Assembly: GCA_003552625.1 (NCBI GenBank)
Contig: PUNM01000095.1
Coordinates: forward strand, 1-64,000
DNA: 64,000 bases
From: Ectothiorhodospiraceae bacterium
GTDB taxonomy: Bacteria; Pseudomonadota; Gammaproteobacteria; Nitrococcales; Halorhodospiraceae
Direction of reading: 5' to 3'
Below the pieces are notes generated by a model. It was not told the DNA's origin. It worked only from the letters and a program-made list of their open reading frames with translations, and did not search any database. Of this stretch, positions 6,319 to 14,951 are shown piece after piece. Within the stretch, counting starts at the first letter, position 1; each line of letters begins with the position of its first letter. Both the position numbers and the translations under genes were made by a program.

Positions 6319-8727
6319 CTAGAAGAGCTCACGCTCCGCCTCACCTCCGCGACGCCGCCGATCCCCGTCCTCGCGTACCGGGACCGCGCCCTCGCGGAAC
6401 GTCTCGAAGATGGCATCCGGGTTGTCGGCGCTGGTCGCCCGTCCCGTCTCCGGATCAATGCGCACGGTGACCAACCCCTCCGGTCGCGGCAGGCTACGCT
6501 CCTCGACACCATCGAGAGCGCGTGCCATGAACCGGGACCAGATCGGCAGCGCGGCCGTAGCCCCTGTCTCGCCAGCACCGAGCGTTCGCTGATCGTCGAA
6601 TCCGATCCACGCCGCCGCCACCAGATCCGGGCTGTGACCGACGAACCAAGAGTCCCGAAGGTCGTTGGTGGTGCCGGTCTTCCCGGCCAGGTCACCGCGC
6701 TGAACGACGCGCTGCGCACCCCGCCCGGTACCCCGCTGAATGACGTCCTGGAGCATGTCGTTCATGACCCAGGCGTTCTCCGGGGCGACCGCCCGCTCGG
6801 CGGCGGGCGGCAGATCGAACAGCCCGTAGCGATCCCCCGGCACCGAGGCCATCAGCAGATCGTCCTGGCACAACTCGCACGCTTCCGGGAACTCCGGCCG
6901 GAATACGACGTCGCCGTCGGCATCGACAACCCGTTCAATGACATTCGGTGTAATGCGAAAGCCGCCATTGGCAAAGCTCGCAAAACCCGCGGCCATCTGT
7001 AGCGGGGTCGCACTGTTGCTGCCCAGGGCCAGAGAGAGGTCGCGCGGCATGCTCTGCCGCTCGAAGCCCATCGATTCAATATGGCGGATGGTGGGTTCAA
7101 GCCCGACATCACGCAATACCCGGATCGATACCAGGTTGCGTGAAAAGACCAGGGCCTCGCGCAACCGGGTCGGCCCGTAGAAACGCCCGCTGTAATTGCC
7201 CGGGCGCCAATAGCTCTCCAGGGCATCATCGCGGAAAACCACCGGGGCGTCGTTGATCAGGGTCGCCGGCGTATAGCCATTCTCGAGCGCCGCCGAGTAG
7301 ATGAACGGCTTGAATGCGGAGCCGGTCTGGCGTTGCGCTTGCACCGCCCGATTGAAGGAACTGCGCCGGAAATCGAAGCCGCCGCTGAGCGCTCGGACAC
7401 GGCCGTCCCGCGGATCCACGGCAACCAGCGCCCCCTCCACATCGGGGACCGCGGTCAAGGCACCCTGCCCCTCGCTACGGCGCTGCACACGGACAATATC
7501 CCCAATGGCGACGACGTCACCGGCCTCCTCCGGCGCCGAGCCGCGCCGGTTCGCGTCGATAAAACGCCGGGCCCACTCCATGGTCTCGAAATCGACCTGC
7601 ACCACGTCCCCGCCGCGCAGCCAGACCCAAGCTGCCTCCGGCTCCACCGCGAGCACCACACCGGCATCGAGGCCGCCGAAGCGGGGATGGTCGGCCAGGG
7701 CCGCGTCCATCGCCTCCGCCTCGCCGACGCGCTCCGGATCCATCTCTCCTTCCGGCCCACGGTAGCCGTGGCGGTGATCGTATGCCCGCAGACCACGGCG
7801 CAACGCATCGTTCGCGGCCTGCTGACGATCACGCTCCACGGTGGTGTAGACGGTGTAACCACCGGTGTACGCCTCCTCGGTCCCGTAGCGCTCCACCATC
7901 GTCCGGCGCACCATCTCCGCCACGTAGTGGGCCTCAACCCGGCTGCGCGGGGCATGGAGGCTGGCCGTCACCGGCGCCGCCATCGCCTCCTGATAGCGCT
8001 CGGGACTGATAAACCCTTCGTGCAGCATTCGGCCGAGGACGTAGCCCCGCCGCTGCAGCGCACGCTGCGGGTTACGGATCGGATTGAAGAGCGACGGCGC
8101 CTTGGGCAGCCCGGCGATCATGGCCATCTGCGCCAGATCGAGCTCGTCGAGGTCCTTGCCGTAGTAGACCTGCGCGGCGGCTGCCACGCCGTAGGCGCGA
8201 TTACCGAGGTAGATCTTGTTGAGATAGAGCTCGAGGATTTCGTCCTTCGAAAGGGTCTGCTCGATCTGCAAAGCGAGCAGGATCTCGTTGACCTTGCGCA
8301 GGATGGTCTGCTCACGTGAGAGGAAGAAATTCCGGGCCACCTGCATGGTAATGGTGGAACCACCAGGGCCGAACTCACGCTCGCGCAGCACGTGGGCGAC
8401 GGCGCGCGCCATTCCCTGGTAATCGACGCCGGGGTGATCGTAGAAGCGGTCATCTTCAGCGGCCAGGAAGGCCAGCACGAGATCGTCGGGAATGTCGTCC
8501 ACGCCCACCGGATCGCGGCGCTGTTCCCCGTACTCGGTGATCAGCTCGCCCTCGGCACTGACCACCCGCAGTGGCTGTTGGTAGCGAACGTCACGCAGCG
8601 AGTCGGCGTCCGGCAATTGCGGCGCGAGTACGATCAATGCGTACGCCAGGGCGACAAGCGTAAGCGCCACGCCGGCGCCGAAGACCGTAACAGCGCCGTA
8701 TAGGAGGAACCGGCCGATTCGCTTCAT
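6319..8727 (-). CDS. mrcA: Penicillin-binding protein 1A (bifunctional peptidoglycan synthase)
   Basis: It polymerises and cross-links peptidoglycan at the inner membrane. The chain has 802 residues: one N-terminal membrane anchor (about 7-35), the glycosyltransferase family 51 domain with catalytic Glu91 in AAEDDRFYDHPG and GGSTITMQ near 122, an OB-like insertion around 320-440, and the transpeptidase domain with SAFK (Ser470), SRN (529-531) and KTG (683-685). All catalytic motifs are intact. As in many gammaproteobacteria it is divergent from the pil-type locus. A likely -10 (TATACT on the minus strand, near 8772) lies in the shared 149-bp gap. Confidence 0.98.
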   Translation of the reverse strand: MKRIGRFLLYGAVTVFGAGVALTLVALAYALIVLAPQLPDADSLRDVRYQQPLRVVSAEGELITEYGEQRRDPVGVDDIPDDLVLAFLAAEDDRFYDHPGVDYQGMARAVAHVLREREFGPGGSTITMQVARNFFLSREQTILRKVNEILLALQIEQTLSKDEILELYLNKIYLGNRAYGVAAAAQVYYGKDLDELDLAQMAMIAGLPKAPSLFNPIRNPQRALQRRGYVLGRMLHEGFISPERYQEAMAAPVTASLHAPRSRVEAHYVAEMVRRTMVERYGTEEAYTGGYTVYTTVERDRQQAANDALRRGLRAYDHRHGYRGPEGEMDPERVGEAEAMDAALADHPRFGGLDAGVVLAVEPEAAWVWLRGGDVVQVDFETMEWARRFIDANRRGSAPEEAGDVVAIGDIVRVQRRSEGQGALTAVPDVEGALVAVDPRDGRVRALSGGFDFRRSSFNRAVQAQRQTGSAFKPFIYSAALENGYTPATLINDAPVVFRDDALESYWRPGNYSGRFYGPTRLREALVFSRNLVSIRVLRDVGLEPTIRHIESMGFERQSMPRDLSLALGSNSATPLQMAAGFASFANGGFRITPNVIERVVDADGDVVFRPEFPEACELCQDDLLMASVPGDRYGLFDLPPAAERAVAPENAWVMNDMLQDVIQRGTGRGAQRVVQRGDLAGKTGTTNDLRDSWFVGHSPDLVAAAWIGFDDQRTLGAGETGATAALPIWSRFMARALDGVEERSLPRPEGLVTVRIDPETGRATSADNPDAIFETFREGAVPVREDGDRRRRGGEAERELF

Positions 8728-8784
8728 GGGGACTCAGGGACGAGGGTCTGTTCGCGTATCTTTGGGCAGTATACCGACCACCAC

Positions 8785-8812
8785 TTGAACGAGCGAGTTC
8801 CCGCCTTATAGT
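8785..8812 (+). promoter_or_regulatory. Sigma-70-type promoter for the PilMNO-like/secretin/dgt operon
   Basis: TTGAAC (8785-8790) and TATAGT (8807-8812) are spaced by 16 bases. The transcript would start near 8819 and carry a small leader hairpin (gggcc 8829-8833 with ggccc 8841-8845) before the AGGGAGGAG ribosome site and the ATG at 8877. Confidence 0.6.
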
Positions 8813-8876
8813 AGGGGCGAAAGAAACGGGGCCGGGATTCGGCCCGAGCGCGTGAACGTCTCAGGGAGGAGACGCG

Positions 8877-10250
8877 ATGCCTATGCTGAGCCGCCGTGCG
8901 GTGGGGGTCGTCCTCGCCCACGGGCGTGTACACGTCTGCCTGCGCCGCGGCCCGGATCGATGGGAAGCGGCATCCGAACCGCTAAAGACGTCAACCACCT
9001 CCGGGCGTATCCAGGCGCTGCGAACCGCCTGCCGCAAGCTCGGCGCCGGCCGGGCAGCGGCCGCCACCGTACTGCCCGACAGCCGCCTCCAGCGACACCG
9101 GCTTGAACTCCCCGAGTTGCGCTCCCGTACCGAGTACCAGGCCGTGCTTCGGCTCCACCTTCGCCGCTGCCTGCCGCCGCCGGCAAGCGCCTGGCGGTAT
9201 ATCGTGGAAGCCGATGCGGGCTCCCGACATCCCCGGGTGATCGCCCTCCACCAACAGGATCTGGACCAGGCCCAAGCGTTGCTCAAGGGAGCCGGGCTAC
9301 GCCCCCGCGGACTGCTCCCGGCGCGTTCAGCAGCCCGCACGGCCCGCCGAACCCGCCCCCCTTGCGGCAGCGCGGGACAGGCGGTGCAGCCGGCCGACCG
9401 CCTGGCCGCGGCTCTGGCCGATCGGGCGCGGCACCGGCCACCGGACAACCTTCTGCGCAGTGAGCCGCTGGCGCCCGGCCAGGGCTCGGCGATCGATCCC
9501 CGCCGCACGCTGGCGGCCACCGCTTCGGCAGCCGCACTCGTTGCTCTGAGCGGCTACCACCTCGACCTTTGGCCGCCGACCTCGGATATCCAGACCCCGC
9601 CTCCACGGCCGGATCCCCCACCCCCCGCGCCAGCGCCATCCGCAGTTGAAAGTGCCCCCTCGACGCAGGACGCGCCGGCGGCGCTGCCCGCCAATGCCCG
9701 CCGCCGGGCCGCCCCGGGGTGGCTCGATGCTTTGGCCAGCACCCGGCCGCCACGAGCCCGGCTACTGGAGGTGGAACTCGGCGAGCGAATCGAGATCACC
9801 GCGGTGACCGCCAACCATGCAGTGGCCGACGGCTGGCTCGGCGAGCTGCGGCGCTGTGGTTTTGAGAAGGTGCAACTCCACCGCCTCGCGGACACGGGGG
9901 ATGGCCACCTCCGGCTCCGTTTCTCCGCCACGCCCCCGCCTCCGGAACCTGCGCCATCGCTACTGCCGCTCGAGAGCATCGGGGACCAGATCGGCGGGAT
10001 CGCCGCCGGGGTCGATGCATCGGGCATCGACCTGCTCGACCTGGAACGCACCGAGCAGGAGGCGCACCAGGCCGGTGTATCGCTGCGCATCCAGGGAACA
10101 TATCCCGAGGTTTACGACTGGCTGCAGAGACTGTCATACAACCCATCCCGCCGCGGCCTTCGGCACGCCAGCCTGCGGCGGGACGAACCGCGGGAGATCG
10201 AAGCCCACCTGCAGATGGTCGTCCACAGCCCGTTACCGGGGGCACCGTGA
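8877..10250 (+). CDS. Fused PilM/PilN/PilO-like inner-membrane assembly protein
   Basis: The protein has 457 residues. The N-terminal part (1-205) starts SRRAVGVVLAHGRVHVCLR, resembling the first strands of PilM/GspL-type actin-like domains but degraded. One membrane segment lies at 211-228, then a Pro-rich linker (233-255). Residues 275-352 (RLLEVELGERIEITAVTANHAVADGWLGEL region) resemble the PilN periplasmic domain. Residues 365-452, with RIQGTYPEVYDWLQRLSY, resemble the PilO/GspM ferredoxin-like domain. It sits where pilMNOP normally stands, between mrcA and a secretin, whose GTG overlaps its stop (GTGA). The domain assignment is by pattern and context, not by search; a GspL-GspM-like reading is equally possible. 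Confidence 0.6.
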   Translation: MPMLSRRAVGVVLAHGRVHVCLRRGPDRWEAASEPLKTSTTSGRIQALRTACRKLGAGRAAAATVLPDSRLQRHRLELPELRSRTEYQAVLRLHLRRCLPPPASAWRYIVEADAGSRHPRVIALHQQDLDQAQALLKGAGLRPRGLLPARSAARTARRTRPPCGSAGQAVQPADRLAAALADRARHRPPDNLLRSEPLAPGQGSAIDPRRTLAATASAAALVALSGYHLDLWPPTSDIQTPPPRPDPPPPAPAPSAVESAPSTQDAPAALPANARRRAAPGWLDALASTRPPRARLLEVELGERIEITAVTANHAVADGWLGELRRCGFEKVQLHRLADTGDGHLRLRFSATPPPPEPAPSLLPLESIGDQIGGIAAGVDASGIDLLDLERTEQEAHQAGVSLRIQGTYPEVYDWLQRLSYNPSRRGLRHASLRRDEPREIEAHLQMVVHSPLPGAP

Positions 10251-11374
10251 GTCACCGATTCGGCCGTCTGGGAGGTATTGCGGTCGCCGCCAGCCTGGTC
10301 CTGGCCGTGCTTGGCAAGCCAGCCGCCGGGGAGCCGGCGGAGGACCCGTTCTTCGGCGCCCTTCCGGAGGCGGAGAATCCCCCGGAGCTGGCGACTATTC
10401 CCCTGGCCCACACCGATGCGGCGGATGCCGCCGAGCGAGTGCGCAGCGAACTCGGCCTGCTCTCCGAGAACGGCACCATCAGCGCCGACCCGCGGACCAA
10501 CACCCTGATCCTCTACGACACGCCCGAGCATATCGCGCGCACCCGCGAACTCCTCCAGGGGCTCGACCACCCCCGGCGACAGGTCATGATCGAGACCCGC
10601 ATCGTCCTTGCCACAGGGGACTACGCGCGGGAGCTCGGGACCCGGCTCGAACTCACCGCAGAGCGTGGCAGCGGCAACGTAACCCTGCGCTCCCTGAGCG
10701 CGGAGGAGGACGCCGACGATGAAGGCGGGGATCCGCTGATGGCAGAGCTCCCCGCCGTCGGCCCAGCCTCCGGGCTCGGGGTCTCGGTAGGGGAGGTGGG
10801 CGAGCAGCTGCTTCAGTTCGAACTGCTTGCCATGGAAGCGGAGGGCCATGGGCGGATCGTATCAACGCCCCGCGTGATGACCAGCGAACGCGAGGAGGCC
10901 CGCATCGAGCAGGGCGTCCAGATCCCCTATCAGGAGACCGCGGAGTCCGGCGCCACCGCGGTGGCCTTCGAGGACGCTGCGCTTTCGCTGACCGTGACGC
11001 CGGAAGTGACCGACGATGACGCGGTGATCCTCGACCTGAAGGTGACCAAAGACGCGGTCGGCGCGGTCTACGACGGTGTACCGAGCATCGAAACCCAGTC
11101 ACTGACCACGCAGTTGCGCGTCGGGGCCGACGAGACGGTCGTGCTCGGCGGTGTCCAGGAGCAGGAACAGCACGAGCAGCAGTCCCGCACACCCTGGCTC
11201 GCCGAGCTGCCCCTGCTCGGCTGGCTCTTCCGCAGCACCACTCAACAATCCCGCCAGCACGAACTGCTGGTCTTCGTCACACCGCGCCTGGCCGACCTGC
11301 CCCCACCCGTTGACGCCGGCGCAACGGACCCCCAAATTGACCCCCTTCCTGGAGCCGCCGAGGTGGAGCCGTGA
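10247..11374 (+). CDS. Short secretin (PilQ/GspD-like outer-membrane channel)
   Basis: The protein has 375 residues, far below the usual 650-750 of PilQ. A signal peptide (about 1-27) is followed by a single N1-type repeat (about 48-108, ADPRTNTLILYDTPEHI) and the secretin domain (112-352) with RIVSTPRVMTSEREEARIEQG, an IPYQE strand and the signature TPWLAELPLLGWLFRS. AMIN and N0 domains are absent. It starts with GTG overlapping the stop of the PilMNO-like gene and ends overlapping dgt (GTGA), so the three genes form one translationally coupled unit. It is probably an outer-membrane pore for a reduced pilus or secretion device; no pilotin, pilin or ATPase gene is in the window. Confidence 0.85.
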   Translation: MSHRFGRLGGIAVAASLVLAVLGKPAAGEPAEDPFFGALPEAENPPELATIPLAHTDAADAAERVRSELGLLSENGTISADPRTNTLILYDTPEHIARTRELLQGLDHPRRQVMIETRIVLATGDYARELGTRLELTAERGSGNVTLRSLSAEEDADDEGGDPLMAELPAVGPASGLGVSVGEVGEQLLQFELLAMEAEGHGRIVSTPRVMTSEREEARIEQGVQIPYQETAESGATAVAFEDAALSLTVTPEVTDDDAVILDLKVTKDAVGAVYDGVPSIETQSLTTQLRVGADETVVLGGVQEQEQHEQQSRTPWLAELPLLGWLFRSTTQQSRQHELLVFVTPRLADLPPPVDAGATDPQIDPLPGAAEVEP

Positions 11375-12534
11375 CCGTCCACGCCCCGACCCTGCGCCCC
11401 TGCGCCGTCACCGAGACCAACAGCCGCGGCCGCCGCCATCCCGAACCGCACCCGGGCCACCGCAGCCAATTCCAGCGTGACCGGGACCGCATCATCCACT
11501 GCGGCGCCTTCCGCAGGCTCGAGTACAAGACGCAGGTCTTCATCAACCATGAGGGGGATCTCTACCGCACGCGGCTGACCCACACCCTCGAGGTCGGACA
11601 GATTGCCCGCACCTGCGCGCTGGCTCTAGGGCTCAACGTGGACCTGGTTGAGGCGATCGCCCTGGCCCACGATCTGGGTCATACCCCCTTCGGGCACGCC
11701 GGCCAGGATGCGCTGGCCGAACAGATGGGAGAGCTGGGCGGATTCGAGCACAACATCCAGTCGTTACGGGTGGTGGATCGCCTCGAGGCGCGCTATGCAG
11801 AGTTCGACGGACTCAACCTGACCTTCGAGACCCGGGAGGGACTGCTCAAGCGCTGCCCGCCCGAGACGGCCAGACAGCTCGGGCCGGTGGCCGCGCGCTT
11901 CGTCAGCGACGGCCAGCCCACGCTTGAGGCCCAGCTGGTCAACGTCTGCGACGGGATCGCCTACAACAGCCACGACGTGGACGACGGGCTGCGTTCCGGC
12001 TTGATCACGGTCGATCGCTGCCGCCAGACAGCGCTCCTCGGGCCGCTGTTTGACGAGGTCGAACGCGCCTATCCGGCGCTCGATCAACGACGCACCATTT
12101 ACGAGGTGGTCCGCCGCATGATCAACGTCCAGGTCCACGATCTGATTCGCGAGTCCGCAGCGCGCATCGATGGCTCCGCCCCCGAATCCGTCGATGACGT
12201 CCGTCAGCTCGATGCCCCCTTGATCGCCTTCAGTCCGGACATGGCGGAGCGCCACGAGGATCTGAAACGCTTCCTTTTCGACCACCTTTACCGCCACTTC
12301 CGCGTGGCCCGAATGGTCCGCAAAAGCCAGGGCGTGATCCGCGAGCTCTTCGGTGTCTTCCTGGAGGAGCCGCAGCTGATGCCGGACCAGCCGCGCCGGG
12401 CCGCCGAGCTGGGTGAGCAGCGCCGCGGGCTCCCGGGCCGCGCCCGGGCGGTGGCCGACTACATTGCGGGCATGACCGACCGGTTCGCCATCGAGGAGTA
12501 CCGGCGTATCTTTCGGCCAGAGGAACGCACCTAA
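11371..12534 (+). CDS. dgt: dGTPase-like HD-domain triphosphohydrolase
   Basis: The family removes triphosphate from deoxynucleoside triphosphates. The protein has 387 residues and fits the shorter dGTPase-like type 2 group. HD-domain residues are intact: RLTHTLEVGQIAR around 70 and HDLGHTPFGHAGQ around 97. The N-terminal HRSQFQRDRDRIIHCGAFRRLEYKT block, split here around residue 30-55, is typical. The GTG start overlaps the secretin stop by 4 bp. Only 6 bp separate its stop from the convergent aroB. Substrate preference within the dNTPs cannot be told from sequence. Confidence 0.93.
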   Translation: MTVHAPTLRPCAVTETNSRGRRHPEPHPGHRSQFQRDRDRIIHCGAFRRLEYKTQVFINHEGDLYRTRLTHTLEVGQIARTCALALGLNVDLVEAIALAHDLGHTPFGHAGQDALAEQMGELGGFEHNIQSLRVVDRLEARYAEFDGLNLTFETREGLLKRCPPETARQLGPVAARFVSDGQPTLEAQLVNVCDGIAYNSHDVDDGLRSGLITVDRCRQTALLGPLFDEVERAYPALDQRRTIYEVVRRMINVQVHDLIRESAARIDGSAPESVDDVRQLDAPLIAFSPDMAERHEDLKRFLFDHLYRHFRVARMVRKSQGVIRELFGVFLEEPQLMPDQPRRAAELGEQRRGLPGRARAVADYIAGMTDRFAIEEYRRIFRPEERT

Positions 12535-12540
12535 CGCCGA

Positions 12541-13605
12541 TCAGGGGTGTGTCGCGAGCGTCCGGTCCAGAGCTGCAGGGTCGAAGTCCGCCGTTACCAC
12601 CGCATCACCGACGCCCTGGAGCAGCACCAGGCGCAGCCGACCGCCGCGACTCTTCTTATCCACGCTCATCAGCTCGCGGAACTGCGCCTCCGGGATCGGT
12701 GGTGGCTCGGTGGGCAAGCCGAAACGCTCAAGCAGCCGACGAGTCCGCTCCCACTCCGACTCGGCAAGCCAGCCCAGCTCCACCGACATCCGCGCCGCCA
12801 TGCACAAGCCCACGGCGACAGCTTCCCCGTGAAGCCAGCTGCTGTACCCGGTATACGTCTCAATGGCGTGCCCAAAGGTGTGGCCGAGATTGAGCAGGGC
12901 ACGCTCCCCGGCCTCCCGTTCATCGGCGGCGACCACGGCCGCCTTGTTGCGGCAGGACTCGGCCACGGCGTGGGCCAGCGCCTCCGGATCCCGACGCAAC
13001 AGCGCCTCGGCCTCGGCCTCCAGCCAGTCGAAGAAAGGGCGATCGCGGATCAGCCCGTACTTGACCACCTCGGCCAGGCCGGCGGCCAGTTCTCGGTTGG
13101 GAAGCGTCGCGAGGACGTCCGTATCGGCGATTACCGCGCGCGGCTGGTGAAAGGCGCCGATCATGTTCTTGCCCTTGGGGTGGTTGACGCCGGTCTTGCC
13201 ACCGACCGAAGAGTCCACCTGGGCGAGAAGCGTGGTCGGTATCTGGATATAGCCGACACCGCGCTGGTACGTCGCCGCACAGAAGCCGGCGAGGTCACCG
13301 ATAACCCCGCCGCCGAGGGCGACGATGGTCGCCGACCGATCAAAACGCCCCTCGATCAGTGCGTCGTAGACACGCTCACAGGTCTCAAGCCGCTTGTACC
13401 GCTCGCCGTCGGGCAGGATTACGCGCTGCACGTCGATACCGGGCAACGCCAAGCGGTCGGCATACAGAGGGGCGACGGTCTCGTTGCTCACCAACAGAGC
13501 CCGATCGGTCACCACGTGCTCGGCACCGATACCGGAAGACAGAAGGCCGCCCCCGATGTAGATCGGGTAGCTGCGCTCGCCAAGCGCCACTTCCAATTTG
13601 CGCAT
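12541..13605 (-). CDS. aroB: 3-dehydroquinate synthase
   Basis: The second step of the shikimate pathway: cyclisation of DAHP to 3-dehydroquinate with NAD and a divalent metal. The length of 354 is standard. Family blocks include ALGGGVIGDLAGFCAATYQRG (split about 95-115), VDSSVGGKTGVNHPKGKN around 130, and metal ligands in NLGHTFGHAIE around 245. It is 12 bp behind aroK on the same strand, the usual aroK-aroB pair. Unusually the pair points against the pil-type genes, with dgt in between. Confidence 0.98.
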   Translation of the reverse strand: MRKLEVALGERSYPIYIGGGLLSSGIGAEHVVTDRALLVSNETVAPLYADRLALPGIDVQRVILPDGERYKRLETCERVYDALIEGRFDRSATIVALGGGVIGDLAGFCAATYQRGVGYIQIPTTLLAQVDSSVGGKTGVNHPKGKNMIGAFHQPRAVIADTDVLATLPNRELAAGLAEVVKYGLIRDRPFFDWLEAEAEALLRRDPEALAHAVAESCRNKAAVVAADEREAGERALLNLGHTFGHAIETYTGYSSWLHGEAVAVGLCMAARMSVELGWLAESEWERTRRLLERFGLPTEPPPIPEAQFRELMSVDKKSRGGRLRLVLLQGVGDAVVTADFDPAALDRTLATHP

Positions 13606-13617
13606 AATCGCTCCGTC

Positions 13618-14151
13618 TCAGTCCCCGGCCCCTTGCAGGGCCGCCACAATCCGCCGGGCCACGCTGCGCGCGCGTCCCCCCGAGGTCTCCACGACGATAT
13701 CGGCCACCTCCCGGTAGAGCGGATCCCGCTGCTCAAGCAGCTCCCGCAGCCGCGCTTCCGGGTCCGGCGCCTGGAGCAGCGGGCGGTTGGGATCCTGCCG
13801 CGTCCGCGCCAACTGCACGGAGACCGGAGTATCCAGATAGACCACCACACCGCGAGCACCGAGGACATCGCGGTTCCCGGGGGTGGTAACCGCTCCGCCG
13901 CCGGTCGCCAGGACCAAACCCTCCCGCGCCGTCAGCTCATCGATCACGGCAGCCTCGCGGGCACGAAACCCGGCCTCACCCTCCAGATCGAAAATCCAGG
14001 GGATGCTGACGCCGGTGCGCTCCTCGATCTCATGATCGCTGTCCACGAACTCGAGACCGAGCAGCTCCGCCAACTCCCGCCCCACGGTGCTCTTGCCGGC
14101 GCCCATGGGACCGACGAGGAAGACCCGTTTCGGAATACGCCAATGTGCCAT
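13618..14151 (-). CDS. aroK: Shikimate kinase
   Basis: It phosphorylates shikimate at the 3-hydroxyl using ATP. The 177-residue protein has Walker A GPMGAGKSTVGRELA (15-29), the shikimate-binding DSDHEIEERTG block, FRAREAAVIDEL and the GGGAVT loop. It is followed by aroB after 12 bp. The ATG at 14151 is preceded by a 53-bp divergent gap with kdkA. Confidence 0.97.
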   Translation of the reverse strand: MAHWRIPKRVFLVGPMGAGKSTVGRELAELLGLEFVDSDHEIEERTGVSIPWIFDLEGEAGFRAREAAVIDELTAREGLVLATGGGAVTTPGNRDVLGARGVVVYLDTPVSVQLARTRQDPNRPLLQAPDPEARLRELLEQRDPLYREVADIVVETSGGRARSVARRIVAALQGAGD

Positions 14152-14204
14152 GCGCGCACTTTACCACCCCCCGCCTGCGCCCCGGTATGGCACAGTAATG
14201 GGCC

Positions 14205-14951
14205 ATGGATCCGCGGCAAATCGATCAGCACGGCGCCCACATCCTCTACGATGCAGATCGCCTGACCCCGCCCGATGAGCGCCTCTTTGACCCCGAGGCA
14301 CTCGCCCGGAGTGGACGCCTGATCGGGCGCCCCGGCGGCGGCCGCGGCAGCGCCTGCTTCCTTGAGGTGGAAGGTATCCCGGCGGTACTGCGACCTTACC
14401 GTCGCGGCGGCGTGCTGGCTCCCTGGCTCGGGGACCGTTATCCGCGCGGGCGCCTCGCCACCTCCCGCCCCTGGCGCGAGTGGCACCTGCTGGCACGGCT
14501 CTACACGGAGGGGTTTCCCGTGCCGGCCCCTCTCGCCGCCCGCGTCCGCCCCCGGGGCTGGCTCTATCGCGGCGATCTGCTCATCGAGCGCCTCACCGCG
14601 CAGACCCTCGTCGAGCGTCTGCGCGAATACCACCTCGACCCCGAACTCTGGGCCCGGATCGGTCACTGCATCGGCCAACTCCACCGGCGGGGCGTCGATC
14701 ACGCTGACCTCAACGCCCACAACATCCTGATCACGCCCGACGAGACCGTCTACATCATCGATCTTGATCGCGCCCGCCTGCGGCGAGCCGGCTCCTGGTG
14801 CCGTCGAAACCTGGACCGCTTGCGGCGCAGCCTGGTCAAGCTCCAGGGCGACGGCTCCGGCTTACCGCCGGTGGCGCCCGAGGACTGGAAATCCCTGGAA
14901 GAGGGCTGGCAGGCCGCACTGAAGGAGGACGCCACTCCCCATGGCCGCTAG
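14205..14951 (+). CDS. kdkA: 3-deoxy-D-manno-octulosonic acid (Kdo) kinase
   Basis: It phosphorylates the 4-hydroxyl of Kdo in the inner core of lipopolysaccharide at the cytoplasmic face of the membrane. The protein has 248 residues and a kinase-like fold: GRPGGGRGSACFLE glycine loop (about 44-57), the catalytic HADLNAHNILI around 166, and IIDLDRARLR around 184. It overlaps the next gene, a heptosyltransferase, by 11 bp, in keeping with a shared core-assembly role. Single-Kdo lipid A cores, as in Haemophilus, need this kinase, so the cell may have such a core. Confidence 0.9.
   Translation: MDPRQIDQHGAHILYDADRLTPPDERLFDPEALARSGRLIGRPGGGRGSACFLEVEGIPAVLRPYRRGGVLAPWLGDRYPRGRLATSRPWREWHLLARLYTEGFPVPAPLAARVRPRGWLYRGDLLIERLTAQTLVERLREYHLDPELWARIGHCIGQLHRRGVDHADLNAHNILITPDETVYIIDLDRARLRRAGSWCRRNLDRLRRSLVKLQGDGSGLPPVAPEDWKSLEEGWQAALKEDATPHGR

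Noticed and set aside
12547-14265. 572-codon open frame opposite aroB and aroK
   Set aside because: Antisense to two complete shikimate-pathway genes; no recognisable motif.
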